DNA of 23,236 nt from Pseudomonadota bacterium (GCA_023458315.1 JAEXAH010000072.1:1-23236), one strand, 5' to 3'. Numbered from the stretch's first letter, positions 8,223 through 16,576 are shown. Translations and numbers: made by a program. The notes: a model not told the origin generated them from the letters alone.

Positions 8223-9245
8223 CTAACGCCGTCCGGCCGCCCTGGCTAGCTGCATGACGGCGCGCGAGCACAGTTCCTCGGCGGGCATGCCGGTGGTTTT
8301 GCACTCGGCCTCGGTTTCGATCAGCACTTCCAGGGCGCGGCCGACCCGGTCGGCGGGCCAGCGACCCAACTGGCGGCGGAAGCGGTCGGCGGCCTTGAAG
8401 ATCACCGGCGGTTTCAGCGACCCCATGGCGGCGTCGGCGGATTTGCCCTGGGCCATCAGTCCGGCGGCGAAATGCAGGCGCTGGAAATGGCGCGACAGGG
8501 CGCGCAGCACCGCCACCGCGTGGGTGCCTTCGCGGAACAGGCGGTCCAGCACGCGCTGGGCGGTGGCGTGGTCGCCGTCGGCGGTGGCCAGGGCCAGATC
8601 GTCCATGGACAACGACGCGGTGTCGCCGATGCAGGCCAGCGCATCCTCCAGCCGCACCCGGCCGGGGGCGCCCATGTACAGGGCCAGCTTTTGCAGTTCG
8701 GCGCGGGTCAGGCGGCGGTCGCCGCCCAGGTTTTCCATCAGGAAGGCCAGGGCGTCGGGCTCGGGCGTCAGGCCCGCCGCCTTCAGTTCCTCCTGGATGA
8801 CGTGGGCCAGACTGCCGCCCTCGTCGCCGTAACTGGCCAGGGCGGCGCCGTTGTCGGCGCCCTCGAACAGCTTGCGCAAGGACGAACGCGGCCCCAGATC
8901 GCCCGCCTCGACCACCACCAGGGCGTCGCCCATGGGATTGCCCAGGAAGCTTTGGAACAGCGATGAAACGGTGTCGCCCGCGTCGCGCACCACCACCACG
9001 CGGCGGCCGCCGGTCAGGGCCATGGCGGCGGCTTCGTCGGCCAGCCGGGCCGGGTCGTCCTTCAGGATGGCCGGGCTCAGCTCGGCCACCCGGAACGGGT
9101 CGTTGACGTCGGGCACCACGCCCTTGATCAGCCGGGTGACGCGCTCACGCACCAGGCCGTTGTCGGGGCCGAACACCAGGATGGCGCGGATGGCGGCATC
9201 CGGCGCCTTGAGGAAGGATTCGGCCTTGGCGCCGCTCAGCTTCAC
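8223..9245 (-). CDS. holA: DNA polymerase III subunit delta
   Basis: 340 residues, the normal size for HolA, the clamp-loader subunit that opens the beta sliding clamp during replication. The N-terminus (AIRAILVFGPDNGLVRERVTR) is the AAA-like domain without a P-loop. DDPARLADEAAAMALTGGRRVVVVRDAG follows the family pattern, and the later LMENLGGDRRLTRAELQKLALY region matches the conserved core of domain II. The start codon is GTG and overlaps the lptE stop by four bases (GTGA), so translation is probably coupled. The lptE-holA order is standard in many proteobacteria. The C-terminal collar domain ends in ELCSRAVMQLARAAGRR. Confidence 0.95.
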   Translation of the reverse strand: MKLSGAKAESFLKAPDAAIRAILVFGPDNGLVRERVTRLIKGVVPDVNDPFRVAELSPAILKDDPARLADEAAAMALTGGRRVVVVRDAGDTVSSLFQSFLGNPMGDALVVVEAGDLGPRSSLRKLFEGADNGAALASYGDEGGSLAHVIQEELKAAGLTPEPDALAFLMENLGGDRRLTRAELQKLALYMGAPGRVRLEDALACIGDTASLSMDDLALATADGDHATAQRVLDRLFREGTHAVAVLRALSRHFQRLHFAAGLMAQGKSADAAMGSLKPPVIFKAADRFRRQLGRWPADRVGRALEVLIETEAECKTTGMPAEELCSRAVMQLARAAGRR

Positions 9246-9835
9246 GGGACGTCCGCCGACTCCAGGCCGTTGGCGGGCCGAATAACGCCTCGTTGCGATG
9301 CCTCGCTGGCACGTTTCCGGAACGTCTCGGGATTGGTGAAATAGGCGATCAGGGCGGTACGGATGTCGGTGGCCACTTCCTGGACGGCCGAAGCCTCGGA
9401 ATCCCGCTCCGACGCCGTGCTGGCGTAGCGCGGGCCGAGATAGCGGAAGCTGGTCATGGCGCGGACCTGACCGCCGGTCAGCGGCTGGTCGCTGTTGAGG
9501 CCGGTCAGGGTGTAGGTGGCGGTGACGGTCATGCGTTCGACGCTGGCGTTGCCGTCCTTGCTGCTGGCCAGGCCGCTGGACGATTGCTGGAGCACGACCT
9601 TCAGCGTGTAATGGGCGCGGGCCGGTTCACCGCGCGGATTGAGCTGGCTGACCAGATTGTTGCGCAATTGCTGGCCGATGCGGTCCTCGATGCCGAGGAC
9701 GCGCACCGCCGCCAGATGTTCGGCGACCGCCGAGGACGGGGCGGCACTGGGGCGGGAATAGACGGGCTGGAATCCGCATCCCGCCGGTCCCAGGGCCAGC
9801 AGCGTCAGGCAGAGAAGGGCTCTAGACCACCACAT
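9242..9835 (-). CDS. lptE: LPS-assembly lipoprotein LptE
   Basis: 197-residue outer-membrane lipoprotein that plugs LptD and helps place lipopolysaccharide in the outer leaflet. The N-terminus MWWSRALLCLTLLALGPAG-C20 is a lipoprotein signal with the acceptor cysteine at 20; the residue at -3 is proline, a weak lipobox. GFQPVY directly after the cysteine is the typical alphaproteobacterial LptE opening, followed by the repeated beta/alpha pattern with IGQQLRNNLVSQLNP. The ATG lies inside the 3' end of leuS (14-base overlap), and the stop overlaps the holA start. Position between leuS and holA strengthens the assignment, since sequence conservation in LptE is low. Confidence 0.92.
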   Translation of the reverse strand: MWWSRALLCLTLLALGPAGCGFQPVYSRPSAAPSSAVAEHLAAVRVLGIEDRIGQQLRNNLVSQLNPRGEPARAHYTLKVVLQQSSSGLASSKDGNASVERMTVTATYTLTGLNSDQPLTGGQVRAMTSFRYLGPRYASTASERDSEASAVQEVATDIRTALIAYFTNPETFRKRASEASQRGVIRPANGLESADVP

Positions 9836-12395
9836 TGACGATCCGATTCGGCACGACCACCACCTTGCGCGGCGTCTTCCCAGACATTGCCGCGATCACC
9901 CCGTCTTGCGCAAGGGCGGTTTCCTCGGCCAGCTTGGGATCGGCGTCCTTGGGCAGTTCGATGGTGGCGCGCAGCTTGCCGTTGACCTGCACGGCCACGG
10001 TGACGCTGTCTTCCACCAGCAACGCGGGATCGGCGGCGGGCCAGCGGGTGGCGACCACCGGCTCGGCATGGCCCAGCTCGGCCCACAATTCCTCGGCCAG
10101 ATGCGGCATCATGGGCGCCGCCAGCAGGATGGCGGTTTCCAGACCCTCGCGCAGCGCCCAGGCCAGATCCGGGGTGGCGGGCTTGACGTCGCCCAGCGCG
10201 TTGGTCAGTTCGCGCAGGCGGGCCACCGCCTTGTTGAAGGCGAAACGCTCCAGGTCGTCGGACAGACCGGCGATGGTCTTGTGCACCTGTCGGCGCAGCT
10301 TCAGCGCCTCGGCGCCCAATTCCGGCATGGCGGTGGCGACCGGCGGCAGCGCGTCCACCACGTTGCCGACCAGACGCCACAGGCGGTTGACGTAGCGCCA
10401 GGCGCCGTCCACGCCCGCCTCGGTCCATTCCAGGTCGCGCTCGGGCGGGCTGTCGGACAGCATGAACAGGCGGGCGGTATCGGCGCCGTAGGTGTCGATG
10501 ATGTGCGCCGGGTCCACGGTGTTGCGCTTGGACTTGGACATCTTTTCCGAACGGCCCAGCGTCACCGGCTTGCCGGTTTCGGCATGCACCAGCCCGGCAT
10601 CCTGCTTGACCACCTCGTCGGGGTACAGCCAGGCGCCGCTTTCGTCCTTATAAGTCTCGTGGCAGACCATGCCCTGGGTCAGCAGGCCGTCGAACGGCTC
10701 CTTGACCTCCAGATAGCCGCAGGTCTTCATGGCGCGGGTGAAGAAGCGCGAATACAGCAGGTGCAGCACCGCGTGCTCGATGCCGCCGATATACTGGTCG
10801 ACGGGCAGCCAGTAATCGGCCTCCTCCTTGTCGAAGGCGCGGCCGTCCAGGGTGGGCGAGCAATAGCGGCCGAAATACCACGACGATTCGAAGAAGGTGT
10901 CGAAGGTGTCGGTTTCGCGCAGGGCGGGCTTGCCGCAGCACGGGCAGGCGACGTTCTTCCAGGTGGGGTGGCGGGCCAGCGGGTTGCCCGGCTGGTCGAA
11001 GGTGACGTCTTCGGGCAGGTGCACCGGCAGATCGGCCTCGGGCACTGGCACCGGGCCGCAGCTTTCGCAATGGATGATGGGAATGGGGCAGCCCCAATAG
11101 CGCTGGCGGCTGACGCCCCAGTCGCGCAGGCGCCAGTTGACGGTGCGCTCGCCCAGACCTTCCTGTTCGATACGGTCGATGGCGGCGGCCTTGGCGGCCT
11201 CGACGCCCAAACCGTTCAGGAAGTCGGAATTGTACAGCACGCCGTCACCGGCGCAGGCCTCGGTGCCCACGGCGAAGGTGGCGGCGTCCTCGCCCGGCGG
11301 CAGCACCACCGGCTTGACCGGCAGGCCGTACTTGCGGGCGAAATCCAGGTCGCGCTGGTCGTGGGCGGGGCAGCCGAAAATGGCGCCCGAGCCGTATTCC
11401 ATCAGCACGAAATTGGCCACATAGATGGGCAATTCCCAGCCGGGGACGAAGGGATGCCTGGCCTTCAGGCCGGTGTCGATGCCCTTCTTCTCGGCGGTTT
11501 CAAGCGCCGCCTCGGACGTGCCCATGCGGTTGCATTCGGCGATGAACTCGGTCAGCGCCGCATTGCCCCGGGCCAGTTCGGCGGCTAGCGGATGGTTGGG
11601 CGAGATGGCCAGGAAGGCGGCGCCGAACAGGGTGTCGGGGCGGGTGGTGAAGATTTCCAGCTTGTCGGAACGACCAGCCACGTCCCACGACAGCTTGGCG
11701 CCCTCGGAGCGGCCGATCCAGTTTTCCTGCATGATGCGCACGCGCTCGGGCCAGCGCTCCAGCCCCTTCAGGCTGTCCAGCAGATCGTCGGCGAAGGCGG
11801 TGATCTTCAGGAACCACTGGCTGAGCAGGCGCTTTTCCACCAGCGCGCCGGACCGCCAGCCGCGGCCGTCGATCACCTGCTCGTTGGCCAGCACGGTGTT
11901 TTCCACCGGGTCCCAGTTGACCCAGGATTCCTTGCGATAGACCAGCCCGGCCTTCAGGAAATCCAGGAACATCTTCTGTTCGTGGCGATAGTACTCGGGC
12001 TCGCAGGTGGCGACCTCGCGGCCCCAATCATAGGACAGGCCCATGGACTTCAACTGGGTGCGCATGGAGGCGATGTTCTCGCGCGTCCACTTGGCCGGGT
12101 GCACGCCGCGTTCGATGGCGGCGTTCTCGGCCGGCAGGCCGAAGGCGTCCCAGCCCATGGGATGCAGCACGTTGAAGCCCTTGGCCCGCTTGTGCCGCGC
12201 CACCACGTCGCCCAGGGTGTAGTTGCGCACGTGCCCCATGTGGATGCGCCCCGACGGATAGGGGAACATTTCCATGACGTAGTATTTGGGGCGGGAATGG
12301 TCGACCGTGGCCACGAAGGCGCCGGATTCCTCCCAGGCGCGCTGCCACTTGGCTTCGGTTTCCTTGAAATTGTAACGCTCGTCGGTGCGCGACAT
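9822..12395 (-). CDS. leuS: Leucyl-tRNA synthetase
   Basis: 857-residue class I aminoacyl-tRNA synthetase that charges tRNA-Leu. The HIGH-type motif is HMGH at 52-55 in FPYPSGRIHMGHVRNYT, the KMSKS loop is at 618-622, and the inserted editing (CP1) domain lies between them. The cysteine set CESC and CPCCGK in the middle is a zinc-binding insertion as in bacterial LeuRS. The start at 12395 (MSRTDERYNF) is chosen over an upstream in-frame ATG at 12446, which would lie within the hairpin at 12422-12447, and because AAGGA sits five bases before it. It follows the DUF3576 lipoprotein gene and overlaps lptE by 14 bases. Confidence 0.97.
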   Translation of the reverse strand: MSRTDERYNFKETEAKWQRAWEESGAFVATVDHSRPKYYVMEMFPYPSGRIHMGHVRNYTLGDVVARHKRAKGFNVLHPMGWDAFGLPAENAAIERGVHPAKWTRENIASMRTQLKSMGLSYDWGREVATCEPEYYRHEQKMFLDFLKAGLVYRKESWVNWDPVENTVLANEQVIDGRGWRSGALVEKRLLSQWFLKITAFADDLLDSLKGLERWPERVRIMQENWIGRSEGAKLSWDVAGRSDKLEIFTTRPDTLFGAAFLAISPNHPLAAELARGNAALTEFIAECNRMGTSEAALETAEKKGIDTGLKARHPFVPGWELPIYVANFVLMEYGSGAIFGCPAHDQRDLDFARKYGLPVKPVVLPPGEDAATFAVGTEACAGDGVLYNSDFLNGLGVEAAKAAAIDRIEQEGLGERTVNWRLRDWGVSRQRYWGCPIPIIHCESCGPVPVPEADLPVHLPEDVTFDQPGNPLARHPTWKNVACPCCGKPALRETDTFDTFFESSWYFGRYCSPTLDGRAFDKEEADYWLPVDQYIGGIEHAVLHLLYSRFFTRAMKTCGYLEVKEPFDGLLTQGMVCHETYKDESGAWLYPDEVVKQDAGLVHAETGKPVTLGRSEKMSKSKRNTVDPAHIIDTYGADTARLFMLSDSPPERDLEWTEAGVDGAWRYVNRLWRLVGNVVDALPPVATAMPELGAEALKLRRQVHKTIAGLSDDLERFAFNKAVARLRELTNALGDVKPATPDLAWALREGLETAILLAAPMMPHLAEELWAELGHAEPVVATRWPAADPALLVEDSVTVAVQVNGKLRATIELPKDADPKLAEETALAQDGVIAAMSGKTPRKVVVVPNRIVNVVV

Positions 12396-12421
12396 GACAG
12401 TCCTTGACTCTACGAATGCGT

Positions 12422-12447
12422 GATGCCCGGACGCGTGTCCGGGCATC
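12422..12447 (-). terminator. Perfect 11-bp hairpin between the DUF3576 gene and leuS
   Basis: GATGCCCGGAC at 12422-12432 is followed four bases later by its exact complement at 12437-12447. It lies in the 88-bp gap ahead of leuS and 27 bases before its start. There is no T-run on either strand, so classical intrinsic termination is doubtful. It could be a partial terminator, a processing site separating the lipoprotein mRNA from leuS, or part of leader control of leuS. Confidence 0.4.
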
Positions 12448-12483
12448 GGGCCGATGACGAAAGCGAAAGGCGGGCGGGGCCGC

Positions 12484-13014
12484 CTATTCGGTCGAGACGA
12501 TGCGCAGCTGGCGGGCGCGCGTCAGGATGGCGTTTTCCAGGTCGGCGGTCATGCGCGGCTCGACCTTGACGTCGATCCACTGGCCGCTGGCGTCGCGGGC
12601 CTGCTTGAACACCGACACCTTGACGCCGTCGGCGCGCAGCGCGCGGTCCAGGATGAAGACGTTGACCTTGAACCGCTCGGTCGGGCTTTCCGGCAGGGTG
12701 TACCAGTCGGTGATGATGGTGCCGCCGAACGGATCGGCGGTGGCGATGGGCATGAAGGCGATGGTGTCCAGCGACGCGCGCCACAGGAACGAATTGACGC
12801 CGATGCCGGTCGCCTCGCCCTGGCCCTTCTTCTTGTCGCCGAACAACCCCTCGGGGCCGAACACGGTTTCGCGCGGCTCGTTGCTCATGCGCGGCGTGCT
12901 GCTGCCCTTGTCGCGGGTGGGGAACACCGCCTTGCTCTCGCCGCATCCGGACAGAACGGCGGCGGACAGCGCCAGGGCCGACAGCACCACAACCTTCGCC
13001 AACTTCGTCTTCAT
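12484..13014 (-). CDS. DUF3576 lipoprotein
   Basis: 176 residues. The N-terminus MKTKLAKVVVLSALALSAAVLSGC is a clear lipoprotein signal with lipobox LSGC, acceptor cysteine at 24. The conserved region starts at about residue 65 (GEATGIGVNSFLWRASLDTIAFMPIATADPFGG) and includes WYTLPESPTERFKVNVFIL, characteristic of DUF3576. This family is alphaproteobacterial and sits just upstream of leuS-lptE-holA, as here. Its function is not established; an outer-membrane or envelope-assembly role is plausible from the lipid anchor and from the LptE neighbour. The promoter must lie in the 263-bp divergent gap shared with the first porin. Confidence 0.9.
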   Translation of the reverse strand: MKTKLAKVVVLSALALSAAVLSGCGESKAVFPTRDKGSSTPRMSNEPRETVFGPEGLFGDKKKGQGEATGIGVNSFLWRASLDTIAFMPIATADPFGGTIITDWYTLPESPTERFKVNVFILDRALRADGVKVSVFKQARDASGQWIDVKVEPRMTADLENAILTRARQLRIVSTE

Positions 13015-13133
13015 CGCTTCGATACCTTGCTTTGCCCCTGGGGCGCCTCGGCCCAGAGAATGCTACGAGCGTCCGCGCGCGGCAAGCTGCACTTTGCCGT
13101 CCCCGGGATTCCGCGGCTTTTCGTGCTGTTGCA

Positions 13134-13164
13134 CTTTCGCCACAGTGCGGGGCTTTCGTCACAG
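13134..13164. promoter_or_regulatory. Direct repeats upstream of porin 1
   Basis: CTTTCGCCACAG at 13134-13145 recurs as CTTTCGTCACAG at 13153-13164, 19 bp from start to start (close to two helical turns). They lie in the 263-bp divergent region between the DUF3576 gene and porin 1. A third related piece, GCACTTTGCCG, lies at 13089-13099. Two same-face copies suggest an operator or activator site for the porin gene. A TTGACT at 13182-13187 could be a -35 element, but the matching -10 is poor. Confidence 0.35.
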
Positions 13165-13277
13165 CGGCGTGCTTGTCGTGATTGACTCGGGGCGCCGGTC
13201 GTGGCGAGATCATGGCCGTTCGTTCATTTGGATAGTGGATGTGTGTTCGCATCCCCGTGCCAAAGAGAGGAGATAAC

Positions 13278-14492
13278 ATGAAGAAGGTTCTTATCGCCAG
13301 CACCGCGCTGGTCGCCGCGACTGTGTTCTCGGCTGGCGCTGCTTCGGCTTCCGAAAAGATCAAGCTGAACCTGGGCGGCTTCTCCAAGTGGTGGGTTGTC
13401 GGCACCTGGAACGACGACACCTTCCAGGCCAACCACAACGGCGCTGGCGCCCAGGGCGACTACAACAGCGTCGACGTCAAGGGCGACAACGAAGTCTACT
13501 TCGGCGGTTCGACCACCCTGGACAACGGCCTGCAGGTCGGTATCGACATCCAGCTGGAAGCCGGTGGCAACAACAACACCAACGGCGCCGTGACCAACGA
13601 CTCGAACGACATGATCGACGAGTCCTACGTCTGGCTGGCCGGCGGCTTCGGTAAGGTCATCGTTGGTTCCAAGAACAACGGCACCTACCTGATCCACAAC
13701 ACCGCTCCGGATGCCGCTGGCAACTGGAACGAGGGTGGCATCATGACCGGCGGCTTCTCGATCGTGAAGCCCACCTCGGTGCAGACCATCACCCCCGGCG
13801 GCAACGGCGGCAACACCACCGCCATCGTGACCGACAACGACGCCGAAGGCATCACCTATGTGACCCCGACCTTCTACGGCTTCACCTTCGGCGCTTCGTA
13901 CAAGCCGAACTCCGTTGAAGACACCCGCGCTCAGCAGCAGCTGAACGCCACTGCCGGTGGCACCGCCACCACCGCTTCCGAAATCTATGGCGCTGGCGTT
14001 CTGTACGCCAACACCTTCGGTGGCGTGGGCGTGAAGGCCGACTTCGGCTGGGCCACCTACGAGGCCGAATCCTATCGCGGCACCCTGGTGAGCCGTGGCA
14101 AGGTCGGCGTCAACGAGTACTCGGCTGGTGCCAACCTGTCCTACGCCGGCTTCACCCTGGGCGGTTCGTACCGTCAGGTGATCGCCGACACCGACGCCAC
14201 CGCCGCTGCCGACGTTGATCTGTCGGGCAACGCCTGGGACGTTGGTCTGCAGTACGCCTCCGGCCCGTATGCCGTGTCGCTGGCTTACTTCAAGTCCAAG
14301 GTTGAAGACAGCGTCGCCAACCAGAACGAAGACGAGATCGAGTTCTACCAGCTGTCCGGTAAGTACAACCTGGGCGCTGGCGTCGACGCTCTGGCTTCGA
14401 TCGGCTACGCCGACTTCGCTGGCGAGCAGAGCCGCCCGCAGGACAACAACAGCGGCTGGGTCGCCATGACCGGTCTGTCGCTGGCCTTCTAA
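13278..14492 (+). CDS. Outer-membrane porin (first of a tandem pair)
   Basis: 404-residue precursor of a trimeric beta-barrel general porin. The signal peptide MKKVLIASTALVAATVFSAGAASA is followed by SEKIKLNLGGFSKWWVVG, the opening strand seen in Magnetospirillum porins (Gram-negative porin family). The protein is full of alternating beta-strand segments and turns rich in Asn, Asp and Gly, and ends in ...TGLSLAF, the C-terminal phenylalanine needed for BAM-mediated assembly. The start at 13278 is chosen because AGGAG lies five bases before it and the signal peptide begins there. Codon use is strongly biased (AAG, AAC, GGC, ATC), as in highly expressed genes. A tandem paralogue follows at 14737. 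Pore selectivity cannot be told from sequence. Confidence 0.94.
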   Translation: MKKVLIASTALVAATVFSAGAASASEKIKLNLGGFSKWWVVGTWNDDTFQANHNGAGAQGDYNSVDVKGDNEVYFGGSTTLDNGLQVGIDIQLEAGGNNNTNGAVTNDSNDMIDESYVWLAGGFGKVIVGSKNNGTYLIHNTAPDAAGNWNEGGIMTGGFSIVKPTSVQTITPGGNGGNTTAIVTDNDAEGITYVTPTFYGFTFGASYKPNSVEDTRAQQQLNATAGGTATTASEIYGAGVLYANTFGGVGVKADFGWATYEAESYRGTLVSRGKVGVNEYSAGANLSYAGFTLGGSYRQVIADTDATAAADVDLSGNAWDVGLQYASGPYAVSLAYFKSKVEDSVANQNEDEIEFYQLSGKYNLGAGVDALASIGYADFAGEQSRPQDNNSGWVAMTGLSLAF

Positions 14493-14519
14493 TCGAAGGT
14501 ACGCGAAAGCGTTTGAGGG

Positions 14520-14549
14520 AAAGGGCGGCTTCGGCCGCCCTTTCTTTTT
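14520..14549 (+). terminator. Intrinsic terminator of porin 1
   Basis: A 10-bp stem, AAAGGGCGGC with TTCG loop and GCCGCCCTTT, is followed by CTTTTT, a textbook intrinsic terminator. A small ACGC-GAAA-GCGT hairpin precedes it at 14501-14512. The same sequence occurs almost unchanged after porin 2. Confidence 0.93.
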
Positions 14550-14642
14550 GTCCGGGGGTGTTCCCGCTGTTGCCCTCCATGACGGTTGTGTGATGATTCT
14601 GCAACACTCAGATGCGATGTGTTCGCAGATGCAATCAAGGCA

Positions 14643-14671
14643 TTGATCACCGAAACGGCTCTTCGTAGGAT
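14643..14671 (+). promoter_or_regulatory. Candidate sigma-70 promoter of porin 2
   Basis: TTGATC at 14643-14648 and TAGGAT at 14666-14671 are separated by exactly 17 bp; each matches four of six consensus positions. A start site near 14678 would give a leader of about 59 bases before the ATG. Because a strong terminator follows porin 1, porin 2 needs its own promoter, which supports this call. A TTTTTT run at 14703-14708 lies in the leader, but the stem before it is only four base pairs. Confidence 0.5.
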
Positions 14672-14736
14672 GCACTGAAATTAGGCGGTCGCACTGAAGC
14701 CGCTTTTTTCGTCATACGAGGCACGAGAGGTACTCA

Positions 14737-15912
14737 ATGAAAAAGATTCTTGTTGCCAGCACCGCGCTGGTCGCCGCTTCCGTGATGTCCGCCGGCGCCG
14801 CTTCGGCGTCCGAGAAGATCAAGCTCGAGCTGGGCGGTTTCTCGAAGTGGTGGGTTGTCGGCGCTTGGCAGGACGACAGCTTCCAGGCCAACCGTAACGC
14901 TCTTGGCGCTCAGGGCGACTACAATTCCGTCGACATCAAGGGCGACAACGAGATCTTCTTCTCGGGCTCGACCACTCTGAACAACGGCATGAACGTCGGC
15001 GTCAACATCGAGCTGGAAGCCGGTGGCAATCACAACGCCAATGGCGCCAACAGCGATTCCGCTGACCTGATCGACAAGTCGAACGTCTTCATTTCGGGCG
15101 GCTTCGGCAAGTTCATCGTCGGCACCGAGGCCAATGGCACCGCCCTGCTGCATGTCATGGCGCCGGACGCCGCCGCCAACATCGATTCCGACGGTATCCT
15201 GACCGGCGGTTGGGCCATCGTCCGCCCCGACGCCGTCAACGGCGTCCAGGTGACGACCGCCATCGACACCGACGGCGATGCCGAAGGCATCACCTATGTC
15301 GCCCCGACCTTCTATGGCCTGACCCTCGGCGCTTCCTACAAGCCGAACAGCAGCCAGGACACCCGTGCCGCCTCGCGCATCAACGGCAACGCCGATGTCA
15401 CCGCCGGTGAGATCTACGGTGTCGGCGGTCTGTACGCCAACACCTTCGGCGGCGTCGACCTGAAGGTTTCGGCCGGTTGGGCCACCTACGACCTGAACCA
15501 GGGCGCCGCCAATGCCCAGGGCAAGGACGGCGTGCAGGAATACGCCTTCGGCACCCAGCTGGCCTATGCCGGCTTCACCGTCGGTGGTTCGTATCGCAAG
15601 CTGAATTCGGACGCCGGTGCCAACAACACCGCCGTGCTGCCCGAATCCCGCACCTGGGATGCCGGCATCCAGTATGCTTCCGGCCCCTACGCTGTGAGCC
15701 TGTTCTACTTCAACTCGAAGAGCGCCGGCACCCAGAACGTGGCTGGCGACGACGAGTTCACCGTCTACCAGCTGTCGGGCAAGTACGCCCTGGGCCCGGG
15801 TGTGGACGTGCTCGCCACCATCGGCCATGCCGAGTACGAGGACGAGACCAACCTGGCTCAGAACGAGAACAAGGGCTGGTCGGTCATGACCGGTCTGTCG
15901 CTGGCCTTCTAA
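14737..15912 (+). CDS. Outer-membrane porin (second of a tandem pair)
   Basis: 391-residue paralogue of the porin just upstream; 42 of the first 50 residues are identical and the similarity runs to the shared end ...TGLSLAF. The signal peptide MKKILVASTALVAASVMSAGAASA precedes SEKIKLELGGFSKWWVVG. Ribosome binding site GAGAGG seven bases before the ATG. Differences cluster in the surface-loop-like segments, for example NANGANSDSADLIDK and QDTRAASRINGNA, so the two pores may differ in selectivity or in phage recognition (inference). Strong codon bias suggests high expression. It has its own terminator and probably its own promoter, so the two porins can be regulated separately. Confidence 0.94.
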   Translation: MKKILVASTALVAASVMSAGAASASEKIKLELGGFSKWWVVGAWQDDSFQANRNALGAQGDYNSVDIKGDNEIFFSGSTTLNNGMNVGVNIELEAGGNHNANGANSDSADLIDKSNVFISGGFGKFIVGTEANGTALLHVMAPDAAANIDSDGILTGGWAIVRPDAVNGVQVTTAIDTDGDAEGITYVAPTFYGLTLGASYKPNSSQDTRAASRINGNADVTAGEIYGVGGLYANTFGGVDLKVSAGWATYDLNQGAANAQGKDGVQEYAFGTQLAYAGFTVGGSYRKLNSDAGANNTAVLPESRTWDAGIQYASGPYAVSLFYFNSKSAGTQNVAGDDEFTVYQLSGKYALGPGVDVLATIGHAEYEDETNLAQNENKGWSVMTGLSLAF

Positions 15913-15937
15913 TCGAAGGTACGCGAAAGCGTTCGGG

Positions 15938-15967
15938 AAAGGGCGGCTTCGGCCGCCCTTTCTTTTT
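15938..15967 (+). terminator. Intrinsic terminator of porin 2
   Basis: Same stem as after porin 1: AAAGGGCGGC, loop TTCG, GCCGCCCTTT, then CTTTTT. It ends four bases before the stop codon of the convergent thiamine-phosphate-synthase-like gene and may slow transcription from that side too, although the minus-strand T-run is short. Confidence 0.92.
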
Positions 15968-15970
15968 GTT

Positions 15971-16546
15971 CTACGCCAGCCCGTCCAGCGCCGCCCACCC
16001 GGCGGCGCAGCGCAAGGCCCGCGCCGTGCGGCGGTTGACGCCGCCCAGCGCCAGCACCGGCAGTCGGGCGCGTCCCGCCCACAGGGCGAAGCGCAGGGCG
16101 CCCAGGGTCGGGGCGCCGGGATGGCTGCGGGTCGGGAACACCGGCGACAACAGGGCGAAATCGGCCCGCAACGTCGTCGCCCGGGCCAGGGCGCGTGGTG
16201 TATGGCAGGCGACGCTCAGCACATGGCCGCGCCGCAGCCACAGCCGCAGGCCGGGATCGCTCTGGGTGCGGGCGATGCCTTCGGGCAGATGCACGCCCGC
16301 CGCGCCGATTCGCGCCGCCAGCCGCCAATCCGCCCCCGCCACCAGCACCATGACCCGCCGCTGTCGCGCCACCCGCGCCACGTGCCGGGCCAGCCGGTCG
16401 CGGCCGGGGGCGTCGTAATGGCGCAACAGCACCGCCATGCCCGGCGCCAGGGTCGCCACGGCGGGCAGCGGATCGGGCAATCGCATGCGGTCGCTGACCA
16501 GAATGCGTCTGGGGATGCCGGGCCGCTTTTTGTTTGCTAGGGTCAT
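15971..16546 (-). CDS. ThiE/TenI-family protein (thiamine phosphate synthase-like)
   Basis: 191 residues with the TIM-barrel pattern of thiamine phosphate synthase: GAAGVHLPEG (compare GADGVHLGQ), CHTPRALARA, LSPVFPTRSHPGAPTLG (compare GPIFPT-K....LG) and PVLALGGVNRRTA near the end. ThiE joins HMP pyrophosphate and thiazole phosphate to make thiamine phosphate. The Asn-Asp of the usual LIINDR strand is replaced by VAGAD, and the acidic residue after VHLGQ is displaced, so magnesium binding looks altered. It may instead be a TenI-like or otherwise specialised member. The start at 16546 is uncertain; the ribosome binding site is weak. It diverges from yggS with only 30 bp between, and no other thiamine gene is visible. 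Confidence 0.75.
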   Translation of the reverse strand: MTLANKKRPGIPRRILVSDRMRLPDPLPAVATLAPGMAVLLRHYDAPGRDRLARHVARVARQRRVMVLVAGADWRLAARIGAAGVHLPEGIARTQSDPGLRLWLRRGHVLSVACHTPRALARATTLRADFALLSPVFPTRSHPGAPTLGALRFALWAGRARLPVLALGGVNRRTARALRCAAGWAALDGLA

Positions 16547-16576
16547 GCCTTGGTTTTCATCATCCCGGGTTCCACC

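Noticed and set aside
13182..13210. Sigma-70 promoter TTGACT-N17-CGAGAT for porin 1
   Set aside because: The -35 hexamer is good but the -10 matches only two of six positions, so I do not list it as a promoter.
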